A stretch of 64,000 nucleotides of DNA from Aspidapion aeneum (lineage: Eukaryota > Arthropoda > Insecta > Coleoptera > Brentidae), in NCBI GenBank assembly GCA_963576565.1, contig OY755042.1, positions 108,429,314 to 108,493,313 on the forward strand, given 5' to 3'. The notes beneath the pieces were generated by a model, which saw only the letters and a list, made by a program, of their open reading frames with translations, was not told the origin of the DNA and searched no databases. A program made the translations under genes and the position numbers. This document shows positions 48,056 to 59,361 of the stretch, in pieces (position 1 is the stretch's first letter; each line of letters begins with the position of its first letter).

Positions 48056-49492
48056 CAATCACAGATTCATTTATTTTTGGGAAAGAATTGAGGTTTTCAG
48101 ACCCCATCGCACCGACTTTTAAAATTCTCTTTTTTAACTATGAATTGCTTTAATTATAAGCATGCCTTATTTTTAAATTTTTTGCACCCAGCAAAAATCT
48201 TCTCGCCTTTGTTAAGATGCGGCCAGCTTGTGACCCAATCAGGCAACGCCGCTGTTTCAACCAACAATATTTTTAAACTATGAAAAAACAACAACACCCA
48301 GTACGTCCCAAAATAGTTTTGTCAAAACCCATCAATTTTCTGTGTCAAGTCGCCTTTAAAAATTTATTTACAAAAATGAAAGTTCTTGAATTTTTGTAAG
48401 AATATTTGGAAGATGATGAAATCAAGATGGTGCTATTCAATTTTTTGAAATTTGGGTGTCCTTGTGGCCTTATTGGTACAGTCGCGTATTTTATCTCGGG
48501 CTGGTTTACGGTTCCCCATCCAGCCCTGGAAAAAAACCGCGCCCGGCCCAAAAATGTCCTGCTCATAAGGCACAGGCCGATAAGGCACCTGCCCATATTT
48601 CACCGGCATAAAAAGCACCCTGAGATTTTTTTCATTTTCCCACATGGCCCTGGGATAATTAAATTAGAGTAAAATGTAAAGGCAGAAAGGAAAATCGTCT
48701 TGTTACCTCATGCAGTGCAGTTTAATTTAAATGCAAGGGTTTTCTTACATTGGTCAGTCCTATCCTACCTTATCCTTACTGCTGTACCCACCAGGCTGTG
48801 AACAACAGTTAACTCAAAAATCGGACGAAAATACTGTAATAAAAATTAGATTCAACTTTATTTAAATTATTTTTCTTCCTTACAAATCTTTTCGTAATCG
48901 ATATATAGGTATATTTGTTCACAAAAACATTATGCCAAAAGAACCAAAATCTAGCCGTTATCTTGTGCAATAATGTTTTTAAAAATCATTTTTATTTATT
49001 TAAAAACAAACATGTTTTTTACTTTATTTACTTAAAAAACACAAAATTCACAATACAAAACTTTGCTCATTTGTAGGTATTATCAGTTGCTATTGCTATG
49101 CCAGACGGGTAACATTATGTGACCAGCATCTTATCTTTAAGCAGCTCTTAAGTCACAAAAAAAGCTGACTTACTTTTAACAACAAGGAATAAGTCTACCT
49201 TTAAGTTCGGTGCAACGAAATTTTATGAAATAAGGTATTCTTTAGGCTAAGAAACGGAAAAAAAAGTCGGTGCGATTGGCCCTTAGAGCTCTATTAGTTA
49301 TTCATGTGGTTGTATAACCGCCTCTAAATGAGTTGTAGTATCATTGGTCTAATCTTTTGCTTTGGTCTACGGTTATTACTGTTGTTGCTTTATTATCGCT
49401 AAAGAAAGGAGCTTTTCAAAACGATAATTGCTAAAATGACTTGTTTGATTTTAAGAAAGATAATATTGATTATTATGAGCTATACTGCCATC
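48056..49492. other. Mostly unassigned region with a short degenerate GGCAC array
   Basis: At about 48,560-48,620 the words CATAAGGCACAGGCCGATAA, GGCACCTGCCCATATTTCAC and CGGCATAAAAAGCACC form a degenerate ~16-bp repeat like those at 20,086, 22,913, 50,775 and 59,430. Overlapping frames on both strands (48,345-48,672) have no recognised family. Nothing else seen. Confidence 0.4.
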
Positions 49493-49500
49493 GCAGTAAT

Positions 49501-50584
49501 CAGTGGCGGATCCGGGGGGGCCGCCCCCTTCTTGACATAAATCCAAAACTTTTTAATTCTAGTAAAAAACTATTTTTATTAAAAAAAGTTGTGGGTGCTT
49601 AAGACCACACGGCAGAAGTGTAAACTTCAACAAGGCGAAATTAATAATACTAGCCTTCACCTGCATCATCATGTCGCTCGCTGAATGTTCATCTCACAGT
49701 TAGTCGACTCTCTGACGGCTCAGTTCAATTTACTACCCACTAAAACTGCTAAACGCGCTTAAAGAAGTTTACACTTTAAAAATCACTAAAATTATTTTAT
49801 TTACATGTAGTCCTAAACTGGACATGGACATGGATTATATGATGAGAAAATTAATGGAAGAATACCAAAAGTGGGGATTAACACTGGACCTGGACAAGAC
49901 ACGGTACTTATGTATTGGAAAGGAATCCAGTGAGTTAGAACTAGACAATGGACAAACAATATCTCCATGCAAAAAAACAAAAAAAGTTATTGGATGTCTT
50001 AACAGTGTTTTATGGAGCAGAGAGATAAAAAAGAGTGTAAAATTTAAGCTGAAAAGCACGCTGTTGTATGGAATAGAGACTTGTCGCGTAACAGAAAAAT
50101 ACAAAACAAAAATGGAAAGTGTCGAAATGGATGCAATAAGAAGATCAATGAGAATATCTAAAATAGATCACATACGAAATGAGATCATAAAAGAAAGAAT
50201 GGGAATGAAGGGAAGCATAACGGACGACATCACTAAAAGGCATCTGATATGATACGGCCATGTACAACGGATGAACGACGAAAGATTACCAAAGCAGGTC
50301 CTAAAATGGCAACCAATAGGGCGCAGAAAAAGAGGGCGTCCTAAACTAGAATCGCAACAGTCAATCCAAAGATCAATGAGTCAAAAAGATCTGACAGATG
50401 ATTGTCAGTATCAAACGAGGTGCAGAATAGGCGTCGGACAACGTAGAAAAACGTTCTACACCGACATAGTAGTAGTAGTGCTAAACTTCAGAGATCAAAC
50501 TTAAGAAAATGGCAAATAAATTTTGGTTCTGGTATTTGCTGCCTCCTTGGTCCCTAATCTCTGGACATCCTGGATCTGCCACTG
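49501..50584. mobile_element. hAT element with perfect 8-bp target duplication, carrying a LINE insertion
   Basis: Starts CAGTGGCGGATCCGGGG and ends CCTGGATCTGCCACTG. GCAGTAAT lies directly on both sides (49,493-49,500 and 50,585-50,592). Without the LINE at 49,820-50,480 the element would be about 420 bp, so it was already a short non-autonomous copy when the LINE landed in it. Confidence 0.9.
49820..50480 (+). pseudogene. 5'-truncated LINE family A copy nested in a hAT
   Basis: Reads DYMMRKLMEEYQKWGLTLDL, KTRYLCIGKESSELELDNGQ, a ~75-bp deletion where YVYLGV should be, KKVIGCLNSVLWSREIKKSV, then RVTEKYKTKMESVEMDAIRR, one stop (ATATGA at 50,248-50,253), MNDERLPKQVLKWQPIGRRK and a frame ending GVGQRRKTF. 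The tail is (TAG)n at 50,466-50,479. CTAAACT flanks the copy at 49,813-49,819 and 50,481-50,487, a likely target duplication. Close to the copy at 1,880-2,726. Confidence 0.88.
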
Positions 50585-50592
50585 GCAGTAAT

Positions 50593-50750
50593 TAATTAAT
50601 ATATAACTTGAATCCTATCCAATATTCTAATCGAAAATTGCAAAAAAATATGCACAAACTGTCCACTGTATGATTCTAAGGGTACGCATATTCCTTTAGG
50701 AATCGCTTTCAAGAATTTTCGTAGCGAAGAAAGTTATTTACGTAAAATCA
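50593..50750. other. Short spacer
   Basis: No recognised feature. Confidence 0.3.
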
Positions 50751-50754
50751 TCCT

Positions 50755-51212
50755 GTTACTCGGTAATGGGACGGTTCGGAGGCTAATGCGCCGCGAGCCA
50801 AGTCGCCGCGGGCTGATTTGCCGCGGGTCAATTCGCCGCAAGAATTTTTGTTTAATTTTTATGTTAATGTTTCCTGTAAAGTATCAAAAGAAGAAATTTA
50901 ATTTAGCACTTAGTACTTAGTTCTTTAGTACTTTTTAAAAAAGTATTATTTATAAAAATAATTTTTGTAAATTATTATTTAGTTTTTTGAAAAAGCATTT
51001 TTTTTTGAAAAACTATTTTTTTATGCAAAATATTAGCGGTCCACACACGGGTTAGGATATGTTTGCGATCAATTGGCCATGGTTAGTTTTAACACAGATT
51101 TTGATCTCCCTACGTGAGGATAGGGTAGCTATGATTTAAGAAAAAATTATTTAAATAAAAATTAAACAAAAATTGTCGCGGCGAAATGTCCCCTACCCCT
51201 GTTACCCATCAC
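50755..51212. mobile_element. Inverted-repeat element with unequal GCCGCG arrays in its arms
   Basis: TCGCCGCAAGAATTTTTGTT followed by TAATTTTTAT (50,833-50,862) is mirrored by ATAAAAATTAAACAAAAATT and GTCGCGGCGA (51,155-51,184). Outside this, the left arm holds four GCGCCGCGAGCC / TCGCCGCGGGCT / TTGCCGCGGGTC / TCGCCGC words at 15-16-bp spacing; the right arm holds one. Outer words (GTAATGGGACGG; CCTGTTACCCATCAC) are only loosely paired. No coding. Interpreted as a MITE whose terminal motif has amplified in one arm. Confidence 0.6.
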
Positions 51213-51735
51213 TTAAAAAATAAACCGGTGTACTATGGACTAAAATTTCCTTAAAAAGTCAAAATTACTAAAAAATATTTTGAAAAATTCTATTTTTTTT
51301 TAAATATGTATTTACTTAAAATAAGGCTTACCGGCTTGCGCAAAATTTCCCCCAAAATCGGTAAAGCACAAAACCGCGATAACACACGCGACGCTCAAAA
51401 AAGCGTCGCGACGGCACGTGAATCTAGCGCGAGACATCGCCATGGTGCGTCGACAACGAACAACTGCGGAACCATTATGAAGAACCGCGAAGAACTACCT
51501 CCCGCCACAGTATAACGCCTTGCCTAGGAAGTAGATAAACGGCGCCTTTATTCAGATCTTTACAGAAGAGGCTCAAAAACAGACAAAGGTCTAGTATCTT
51601 GAGTATTGTTATTTACATAGAGCCAGGACTTGCGGAGTCCTACAAGCTCTCTGATAACTGCGCTAGAAGCAATCAATCTTCTCTTGATCCCGGGTCTATC
51701 TCAGCGACAACAGCTTGACCGTGCGATTCTCCTGC
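51213..51735. other. Unassigned region
   Basis: A locally GC-rich patch at about 51,350-51,500 with CGACGCTC/GCGTCGCG words gives a plus frame of 69 codons (51,306-51,515) with no recognised family. Confidence 0.35.
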
Positions 51736-51739
51736 AAAA

Positions 51740-52150
51740 TTGACACCATCTGTATCAACGGTATTTCACCAAAAATCAAATGCACAATGGAGATTGAAAA
51801 AGATTCGGCCTTACCTTTTTTCGATGTTCTTGTCAAAAAAATAGACAGAAACTTTTAAACCACTGTATATAGGAAACCTACACACACGGGACAGTACGTA
51901 AATTTTAAGTCTAATCATTCTGTTGCCACAAAACAAACAAAACAAGGAGTTATAAGAAATTTGCATTTAAGAGCCATAACTATTTGTAGTAATAATGAAG
52001 AATTAACCACCGAAATCTACAACATTAAAAAGAACTTACAACAGAATGGTTATTTTGAGAAATTAATAAACTCAACGATCTCTAATATTAAAAACCAACC
52101 AAATCTAGCAAATTCTCAAAGTTTTTTAAACTTTTTAACTGTCAAAAAAC
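51740..52150 (+). pseudogene. Penelope-like reverse transcriptase fragment
   Basis: Plus strand reads NGISPKIKCTMEIEKDSALP, FFDVLVKKIDRNF, a TAA, then TTVYRKPTHTGQYVNFKSNH and KQGVIRNLHLRAITICSNNE, EIYNIKKNLQQNGYFEKL. These are the blocks after the YVDD motif in Penelope RT and correspond to the minus-strand fragment at 5,056-5,400, but extend further C-terminal. The catalytic core and GIY-YIG domain are missing. Confidence 0.83.
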
Positions 52151-52159
52151 TGTCAGTAG

Positions 52160-52372
52160 CATTGATGAATGTCGACCAAAATCTAATCAGCTCGTTACAG
52201 TGTCGAATACTTATACTATTTTACCTAAAAATTTCATGAAAATCGGTTGGGCGGTTTAGGAGCTATCGTGTTACGGACAGAGTTACACACACACACACAC
52301 ACACACAGAAAAAAAAATTCGTCGAAAACAATACCTTCTCTAGCCATTGCTGTGCGGGCTAGGAAGGTAAAC
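52160..52372 (+). mobile_element. Helentron-like 3' fragment with (AC)n and terminal hairpin
   Basis: Core GACCAAAATCTAATCAGCTC and GCGGTTTAGGAGCTATCGTG, then (AC)n at 52,285-52,305, TTCGTCGAAAACAATACCTT and CTAGCCATTGCTGTGCGGGCTAG, a 6-7-bp-stem hairpin (CTAGCC/GGGCTAG) a few bases from the end GAAGGTAAA. The same terminal hairpin is at about 58,654-58,676. A hairpin near the 3' end is a Helitron/Helentron hallmark. It joins directly to the tandem array at 52,375. Confidence 0.65.
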
Positions 52373-52374
52373 AA

Positions 52375-55300
52375 TTAATTGACCTAAAGAAAAATGCAAG
52401 TATAAGTGCTGCTCTTAGTCGTGATATTAAAGCTATGTAGCTGCGTCAAACATTGAAAATTATACTATTTCAAACCTTATAGTTTTTATACTTTTTAAAT
52501 ACCTCCTTTACTTTAGCCAAGACCATTGGGCCTACGAAGACGAGCTGAACGTCCGGGCGCGGGTGTCTCGGCCCCACGAGATAATGAGAGGAGAGAATGG
52601 GTGTGGGTGGTATATGAATGAGCATTGAGCAGCAAGGAGCGATAGAGCACTAACGCTATCGCCTTTTTACATGCTATATTAAAGTTTCTGGCGTATGCTT
52701 TGTTCAAATCCACTACAAACAAAAAAAATTCATTGAATTAAAGAAAAATGCAAGTATATATTATAGCTATGTAGCTGCGTCAAACATTAGTCGATTGAAA
52801 ATTATACGGGATATAAAAAATGTTATAACGAATTATGACGTGTCTCATGTTGGTTTTCCAGAAATCTGTGTTTTATATAACAAAAACATAGATTTTTCCT
52901 AAAGACACCTACAAATTTAAAGCAGGAAGCAAATTTATATATTATTTTGTAGGCAGTTTCTATATCTACAAGATTGGTAAGTCTTTTTAAAAAACTTCTG
53001 GTTTTTGAGAAAAAATTGTAAAAGAAACTAACCTTAATTCGACATCCTATAGGCTTGTTATTTTTGGGACGATATAGATTATCAATACACCAAATTAAAG
53101 CTCTGGGCCTCTAATTTGGAATGCGCTCACTCAGATTTTTTTAACTTCTATTTCTGAAGGGTGTTTTTTGCAGAAATTAAAAAAAAAATAGAAGAACACG
53201 TTTTTAGAATTAATTTGGGGGTTACTGACCCTCCTACGGGGAAAAACACGGAAAATAGCCCAATATTTTATTTTTTGAAAAACGCCACCCCCTGAATGAA
53301 AATGAACCCTCTTGGAGGAGGTGCAGAAGAATGGTTCTGCGCCATACGCCAGATCTCGACCATAGAAACTCGTTTTTTACGATCACACAATATTGCATCA
53401 CAAATAGGCAAGCTGAAGCTAAGAACGGCCTATTTCAAACCTTATCGGGCATTCATATTAGTATAACTTGAGTTGTCATACTCTTATACTTTTGCCAAGA
53501 CCATTGGGCCTACGAAGACGAGCTGAACGTCCGGCCGCGGGTGTCGCGGCCCCACGAGATAATAAGAGGTGTGAATGGGTGTGGGAGGTATATGAATGAG
53601 CAGCAAGGAGCGATAGAGCACGAAGGCTGTCGCCTATTTACACGCTATAATGGAGTTTCTAGCATATGCTTTATTCAAATCCACTGCAAACAAAAAAAAT
53701 TCATTGACTTAAAGAAAAATGCAAGTATAAGTGATGCTCCTAGTCGTGATATTATGGCTATGTAGCTGCGTCAAACATTAATCGATTGAAAATTATACGG
53801 GCTATAAAAAATGTTATAACGAATTATGACCTTTCTCATGTTGGTTTCCAGAAATCTATGTTTTATATAACAGAAACATAGATTTTTCCTAAAGACAGCT
53901 ACAAATTTAAACCAGGAAGCAAATTTATATAGTATTTTGTAGGCAGTTTCTATCTCTACAAGATTGGTAAGTTTTTTTAAAAAACTTCTGGTTTTTGAGA
54001 AAAAGTTGTAAAAGAAACTAACCTTAATTCGACATCCTATAGGGTTGTTATTTTTGGGACAATATAGATTATCAATACACCAAATCAAAGCTCTGGGCCT
54101 CTAATTTGAGATGCAGATAGATTTTTTTAACATCTATTTCTGAAGGGTGTTTTTTCCAGAAACACTAGTTGGGGGTTACTGACCCTCCTACGGAAAAAGG
54201 TTAATTATGTTAAAAAAAACGGAAAATAGCCCAATATTTTATTTTTTGAAAAACGCCACCCCCTACCCTTTTGGAGGAGGTGTAGAAGAATGGTTCTGCG
54301 CCATACGCCAGATCTCGACCATAGAAACTCGTTTTTTACGATCACACAATATTGCATCACAAATAGGCAAGCTGGAGCTAAGAACGGCCTATTTCAAACC
54401 TTATCGGGCATTCATATTAGTATAACTTGAGTTGTCATACTTTTCAAGGAACTCTTATACTTTTGCCAACACCATTGGGCCTACGAAGACGAGCTGAACG
54501 TCCGGCCGCGGTGTCGCGGCCCCACGAGATAATAGGAGGTGTGAATGGGTGTGGGAGGTATATGAATGAGCAGCAAGGAGCGATAGAGCACGAATGCTAT
54601 CGCCTATTTACACGCTATATTGGAGTTTCTAGCATATGCTTTGTTCAAATCCACTGCAAACAAAAAAAATTCATTGACTTAAAGAAAAATTCAAGTATAA
54701 GTGCTGCTCCTAGTCGTGATATTATGGCTATGTAGCTGCATCAAACATTAATCGATTGAAAATTATACGGGTTATAAAATATGTTATAACGAATTTCTTT
54801 TTCATGTTGGTTTTCCAGAAATCTGTGTTTTATATAACAAATAGATTTTTCCTAAAGACAGCTACAATTTAAAACCAGGAAGCAAATTTATATAGTATTT
54901 TGTAGGCAGTTTCTGTCTCTACAAGATTTGTAAATTTTTTAAAAAACTTCTGGTTTTTGAGAAAAAATTGTAAAAGAAACTAACCTTAATTCGAAATCCT
55001 ATAGGGTTGTTATATTCTGATGATATAGATTATCAATACAACAAATTAAAGCCCTAGGTCTGTTTTTTGCAGAAATTTAAAAAAATTAGAAGGTCACGTT
55101 TTTAGAATTAATTTGGGGGTTACTGACCCTCCTACGGGAAAGGGGGGTAGATAGTTAAATTATGTTAAAAAAACGGAGAATAGCCCGATATTTTATTTTT
55201 TGAAAAACGTTTCCCCCTACCCTCTTGGAGGACGTGCAGAACAATAGTTCTGCGCCATACGCCAGACCTCGACCATAGAAACTCGTTGTTTATGATCACA

Positions 55301-55715
55301 CAATATTGCATCACAAATAGGCAGGCTGGAGCTAAATACAACCTATTTCAAACCTTATCGGGCATTGATATTATTATACCTTGAGTTGTCATACTTTTCA
55401 AGGAACTCTTATACTTTTGCCAAGACCATTGGGCTTACGTAGACGAGCTGAACGCCCGGCCGCGGGTGTCGCAGCCCCACGAGATAATGAGAGGTGTGAA
55501 TGGGTGTGGGAGGTATATGAATGAGCAGCAAGGAGCGATAGAGCACGAACGCTATCGCCTATTAACACGCTATGTTAAAGTTTCTGGCGTATGGCGTAGG
55601 AAGTTTTGTGGCAGGAAAGAGTTGCGGTCAACGCGCGCTTTTGACGGTCTTTTAATAAACCAAGTAAATACAATTAACCTCAAGCGCAGAATAAATTTGT
55701 CCTAAGCTAAAGTTT
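52375..55715 (+). repeat. Tandem array, ~0.96-0.98-kb unit, over three copies
   Basis: GCCAAGACCATTGGGCCTAC (or one mismatch) marks units at 52,515, 53,493, 54,460 and 55,419, spacings 978, 967 and 959 bp. A deleted partial unit precedes (52,375-52,512), and the last is cut near 55,610. Every unit has a GC-rich head (CGAAGACGAGCTGAACG... CCCCACGAGATAAT), then GAGCAGCAAGGAGCGATAGA, and a long AT-rich part with GAAAACGCCACCCCCTNNCC and CCATAGAAACTCGTT. The plus strand carries a 74-codon frame repeated in units 2 and 3 (53,541-53,765 and 54,511-54,735). Confidence 0.92.
53541..53765 (+). other. Open frame repeated in the 0.96-kb array units
   Basis: MSRPHEIIRGVNGCGRYMNE, then QQGAIEHEGCRLFTRYNGVS, FIQIHCKQKKFIDLKKNASI and APSRDIMAM before TAG. 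Unit 3 carries the same frame with a dozen or fewer differences (as the 3' part of 54,427-54,735). Unit 4 keeps the first ~37 codons and then diverges; unit 1 has a stop and shifts. No family recognised, and shared ancestry of the units alone explains much of the similarity, so coding is unproven. Confidence 0.3.
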
Positions 55716-55728
55716 ACAATCTAGACTA

Positions 55729-56399
55729 TACAGGGTGTCTCTAAAAGGCCTGTACAAAATCTTAGCACATATTCCTGAGGTCCAAATAACTCGATTTGAA
55801 AGCAACTTACCTTACTCCGAAATTGCTCGGTTTCAGAGATACAGAAATTGACTGAATACCTACCGAAAATAATTAAAGGACAAAAAAAAATTAATAACTC
55901 ATTTACTGACTAAATTTAATCCTTAAAGGTAGCAAAATCTTTTGATCCAAAACAATTTCAATATTCCATTGCGGCATCGAACAGTAAAAACGGAAATATC
56001 TCGAAAACGGCTCATCCTAGCAGATATTATCAAAAGTACCTTTTTTGCTTAAAAAGGTTCAGGAAATTATTTTATCAACAAAAAAAGTTGAAAAATACAC
56101 TGAGTAAAAAATTATGGTCATATTAAACCATAAGATGAGCATTGTAAAGCGCCCTCTAACGGCCACAGTGAAAAAGTGTCCATATTTAGGCTTCGCATTC
56201 CAAAAAACCCTCTAGTACCAATTTTTAAAGTAATGCGTTGAGAAATGTTCATAAATTTTAATAAAATCGATTTTTAATTCTTAAATTCACCACCCTGTAT
56301 CTCTGAAACGGAGTAATTTTGGACTAAGGTAATTTGCATTAAATCGACTTATTTTGACCTCAGGAATATTTTGTACAGACCTTTGGGAGACACCCTGTA
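55729..56399. mobile_element. Palindromic element with TACAGGGTGTCTC ends, interrupted at its right tip
   Basis: The left arm starts TACAGGGTGTCTCTAAAAGG; the right arm ends CCTTTGGGAGACACCCTGTA. Arms of ~110-120 bp are complementary, including GTACAAAAT, ATTCCTGAGGTC and TTTCAGAGATACAG. Spacer ~450 bp, non-coding. The right terminal ACCCTGTA has been duplicated by the hAT at 56,400, after which the original flank TATAATTAAAC resumes at 57,607. Same superfamily as 12,389-13,158. Confidence 0.88.
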
Positions 56400-57598
56400 C
56401 ATTGGCGTAGCTAGGGGGGGCCAGGAGGGGCCTGGCCCCCCCTGAAGTCCCTCAGGCCCCCCCTAAGATATTTTAGGCCTCCCCTACCGACTACTAGTAA
56501 AAGAACATGACGCTGAAAATACATACTTTTCTATTATTATTCGGGAAATATTCAAATAAAATAGGTGCATTAAAATTTAAAATCATTCAGATAATGTTTA
56601 CATTTCAGGAAAAAGCCCTTGTCTTGCGGAATTAGGCTTTTTCTCTTTAAATTATCGGTAACTTTTCTGCACTTATGCAATTTCCCGAAAATATTTTTTA
56701 AATTTAAACATAATTATGCATATTGAATATTTCATACATATTGGCGACATCTTGTAAAATATTATAGATGTGTAAGTTAAATTTCGCATTTAATAAAGAC
56801 AGCGACCTTTGCCCCTCTGTTTCCGAAATCCGGTTGTAGATGTCGTAAGGTTATAAAAGACTTTTTTAAACTGTTTTTCTAAAATAAATATAATAATCTT
56901 TTTAGTTTTTTGAGGTTAGCGTTTAGTGTCTTATGAAAATTTTCCGATTTTGGTGACAATTTCATAACCATTTTCATATTAAGTTTTCCCACGTCGTTAA
57001 ATGGAATAAATTCGTCGAGCAATACCGGGAAATTATTAATATTAATACTTCTGCTCTAAGAGCAGAAATGACCGTTTTAAAGAATTGTATTTTTCGGTTA
57101 AATCAAACTGTTGCTCATGATTCTATCAAACAACATATAGCAGAAAACACCTATCCAAACCTCTACCAACTTTTTAAAGTTGCGAGTATTCTTCCAATTT
57201 CAAGTGGAACTTGCGAGAGGTCTTTCTCTGCCATGAGGAGAGTTTTTAATTGGCTTAGAACAACTATGACTCAAGAGAGACACTCAGGTTTGTCATTGTT
57301 ATTCATAGAAAAAGATGTTGAGGTCGACTTAGACAGTGTGGTAGACGCTTTCAGTCAGCGACGTAGAAAACTTTCTTTGTAGAATTGCTGAATTACATAC
57401 TTGCTGTGTATACATATAAATAAGTTGGTAAATGTATTATTAAATTTGTTATATCAAAATATTAGAACATTTAATGCGCGTATTTTTTTTTTATTCATTG
57501 CACACTTTGCACGACTCTTTAAAACCTATGTTTGCTTTTTGTTCAAGATAGACCGGGGCCACGGCCCCCCCTGAAAAGCAAGGCTAGCTACGCCAATG
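56400..57598 (+). mobile_element. hAT element with perfect 8-bp target duplication
   Basis: A 1,199-bp element with 15-bp terminal repeats CATTGGCGTAGCTAG and CTAGCTACGCCAATG. ACCCTGTA is present at 56,392-56,399 and 57,599-57,606. G/C-rich subterminal tracts (GGCCAGGAGGGGCCTGGCCC and CCGGGGCCACGGCCCCCC) follow on both sides. It contains the C-terminal part of a hAT transposase gene (56,970-57,382); the N-terminal two thirds have been deleted. Confidence 0.95.
56970..57382 (+). pseudogene. hAT transposase C-terminus (dimerisation domain)
   Basis: The frame is open from about 56,970 (FSHVVKWNKFVEQY...), passes NTSALRAEMTVLKNCIFRLN and TYPNLYQLFKVASILPISSG, then TCERSFSAMRRVFNWLRTTM and LSLLFIEKDVEVDLDSVVDA, ending RRRKLSL and TAG. 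The P-SSGTCERSFSAMR...LR-TM block is the signature of the hAT C-terminal dimerisation domain of the ZMYM1-like group; N-terminal domains of a related protein lie at 25,607-26,310. No stop inside the retained part, so the copy is young, but it has no start and no catalytic core. The ATG at 57,068 is internal. Confidence 0.92.
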
Positions 57599-57607
57599 AC
57601 CCTGTAT

Positions 57608-58060
57608 ATAATTAAACTAAATTCCATCGGCGCGGCGCACACATGCGGATTTCACGAAAAAGCTGGTCAAAACCTTTGATCCATTTACAGCCCCCTAAAA
57701 TTGCATATAGTAATAAAAAAATATATGATTTATTGTTTAAAAAAGATAAAGAAGAAAAATTCTTTAAGGACCCCGCACAAAAAAAATAAATTTGGAACTT
57801 TACTAATTAATTAAAATGCTTCCTAAAAAATCGTTGAAACCAGAATTTTAGCTGTATAAATTTATAAAAGATATTGCAATATTATCATATATATATATTT
57901 AATATTTATAGGTATGTAAAATAGGTATGTAAAATAGGTATGTAAAATTCGCAATTGCATAAAACAATGTAATATTTTTGCAAAAACAAGTTAATTGAAC
58001 TTTTTCTGTTTTTTTCCGACTTTCGTTATAAATGAAGTATGTTGTCTAGCAAGAAAAATA
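57608..58060. other. Unassigned AT-rich region with a small minisatellite
   Basis: The 14-bp unit GGTATGTAAAATAG-like is repeated three times at about 57,911-57,950. Otherwise no feature. Confidence 0.5.
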
Positions 58061-58680
58061 CTCTGCCAATATATGGGCCCCTAAGCTTACACAATGTACT
58101 ATAGTTATAGTGTACAAGTGAGCTAATATAACTAAAAAATTTAATATATTTTATTCAACTTCAGACTCAATTACCTTTCGTTTGATACCACACAAGCCAT
58201 ATTTTGATTTGAACTCTAATTTTGAAAAAAAATACCCACACCCTTTTTAAAAAATCATATAAAATGTATTTTGTTTAACTCCAGACTCAATTACCTTTCG
58301 TTTGATATGACACACGCCATATTTTCCCTTAAAATCTAATTTTTCAAATCTACTCCCACCCTTTTTTTTAAATAAACTAAAATGTATTCTGTTTAATTTA
58401 AGACTTAATTACCTTTCGTTTGATATCAAACACGCCATATTTTCACATATACTCTAATTTTTTTAATCTATCCCACCCTTTTATTTGGCTTGCGCCGAAC
58501 AGATATACCTACACACACCTAAATACACCACACAGACACACACACGGACAGACGTCACGATAAAATTGCTAAGATACAATACACCAAAATAACATATTTT
58601 CAGTGTTATCTCAATTTTTTTTGTTGTCGAAAATAATACCTTTTCTAGCCATTGCTGCGGGAGCTAGGAAGGTAAAAATG
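58061..58680 (+). mobile_element. Helentron-like element, inverted relative of the giant (TCTG)n element
   Basis: Starts ACTCTGCCAATATATGGGCC, then a hairpin region GCTTACAC...GTGAGC, then three ~110-bp repeats with AATTACCTTTCGTTTGATA and CACGCCATATTTT, then TTATTTGGCTTG. Here the core is deleted and a short CA/CAGA-type microsatellite follows (58,503-58,555), then ACGATAAAATTGCTAAGATA, GTTGTCGAAAATAATACCTT and the terminal CTAGCCATTGCTGCGGGAGCTAG hairpin with GAAGGTAAA. It shows what both ends of the family look like without the large expansion. Confidence 0.72.
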
Positions 58681-59360
58681 AAATCAGAATACATGTGACA
58701 TAATAATTATACTTTTGGTTTACAAAAACCATTGTTATTAAAGCTAAGAAAACTTATTTATTAATTTACGCATATTATGTACGTATTTCTTACTGGACAA
58801 TTTTCTATATACACAAAAAGAAATTTTAACTTTTTTACTCGATCCGCATAATTCCGCAGCTGAAACTGACTTTGTTACTTAGAAAACATATGCATGCACT
58901 TAATAAGACCAAAAATCTCAATAAAGTGGGATGAAGTTGAAACATTTAGTCAAATTCTATTTCAGAAAATGAACATTTAAAAAGTTTTCTGCAACGGTTG
59001 CTTTAAACCGGTTTAAAATATTACCAATAAAATAAAAAACAATGTTAAATATGTACAATAAATAGCTACATACCTCCAGATTCAAAATCCATGTTCAAAA
59101 AAATTATTTTTGATAATAGGCGCAAGTTTTAAAAGGGCTTTTTAACCATCAACTTTTGTAAATTTAAGTAACGCAAATAACATAAAAAAATAAATGGTTT
59201 CATCGGTCATTACTATGGCAATTGTATTTCAAATTATGCGTGACATGGTCACGGCCTAGCATGATTATCAGTGATTGCACTAATAACAATTTTACAATTA
59301 AACAGGGCTTTTTAGTGTTTAGGGGTTATGGCCAGCTTTTTCTTAAAATCCGCCTGTGTG
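58681..59360. other. Unassigned region
   Basis: No feature recognised in about 680 bp. Confidence 0.4.
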
Positions 59361-59361
59361 C

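Noticed and set aside
48345..48672. Overlapping 70-88-codon frames on both strands
   Set aside because: They overlap each other in opposite orientations and include a degenerate repeat; no family similarity.
54645..54665. GTTCAAATCC as a Pol III B box in the 0.96-kb array
   Set aside because: No matching A box upstream and no tRNA-like fold in the unit.
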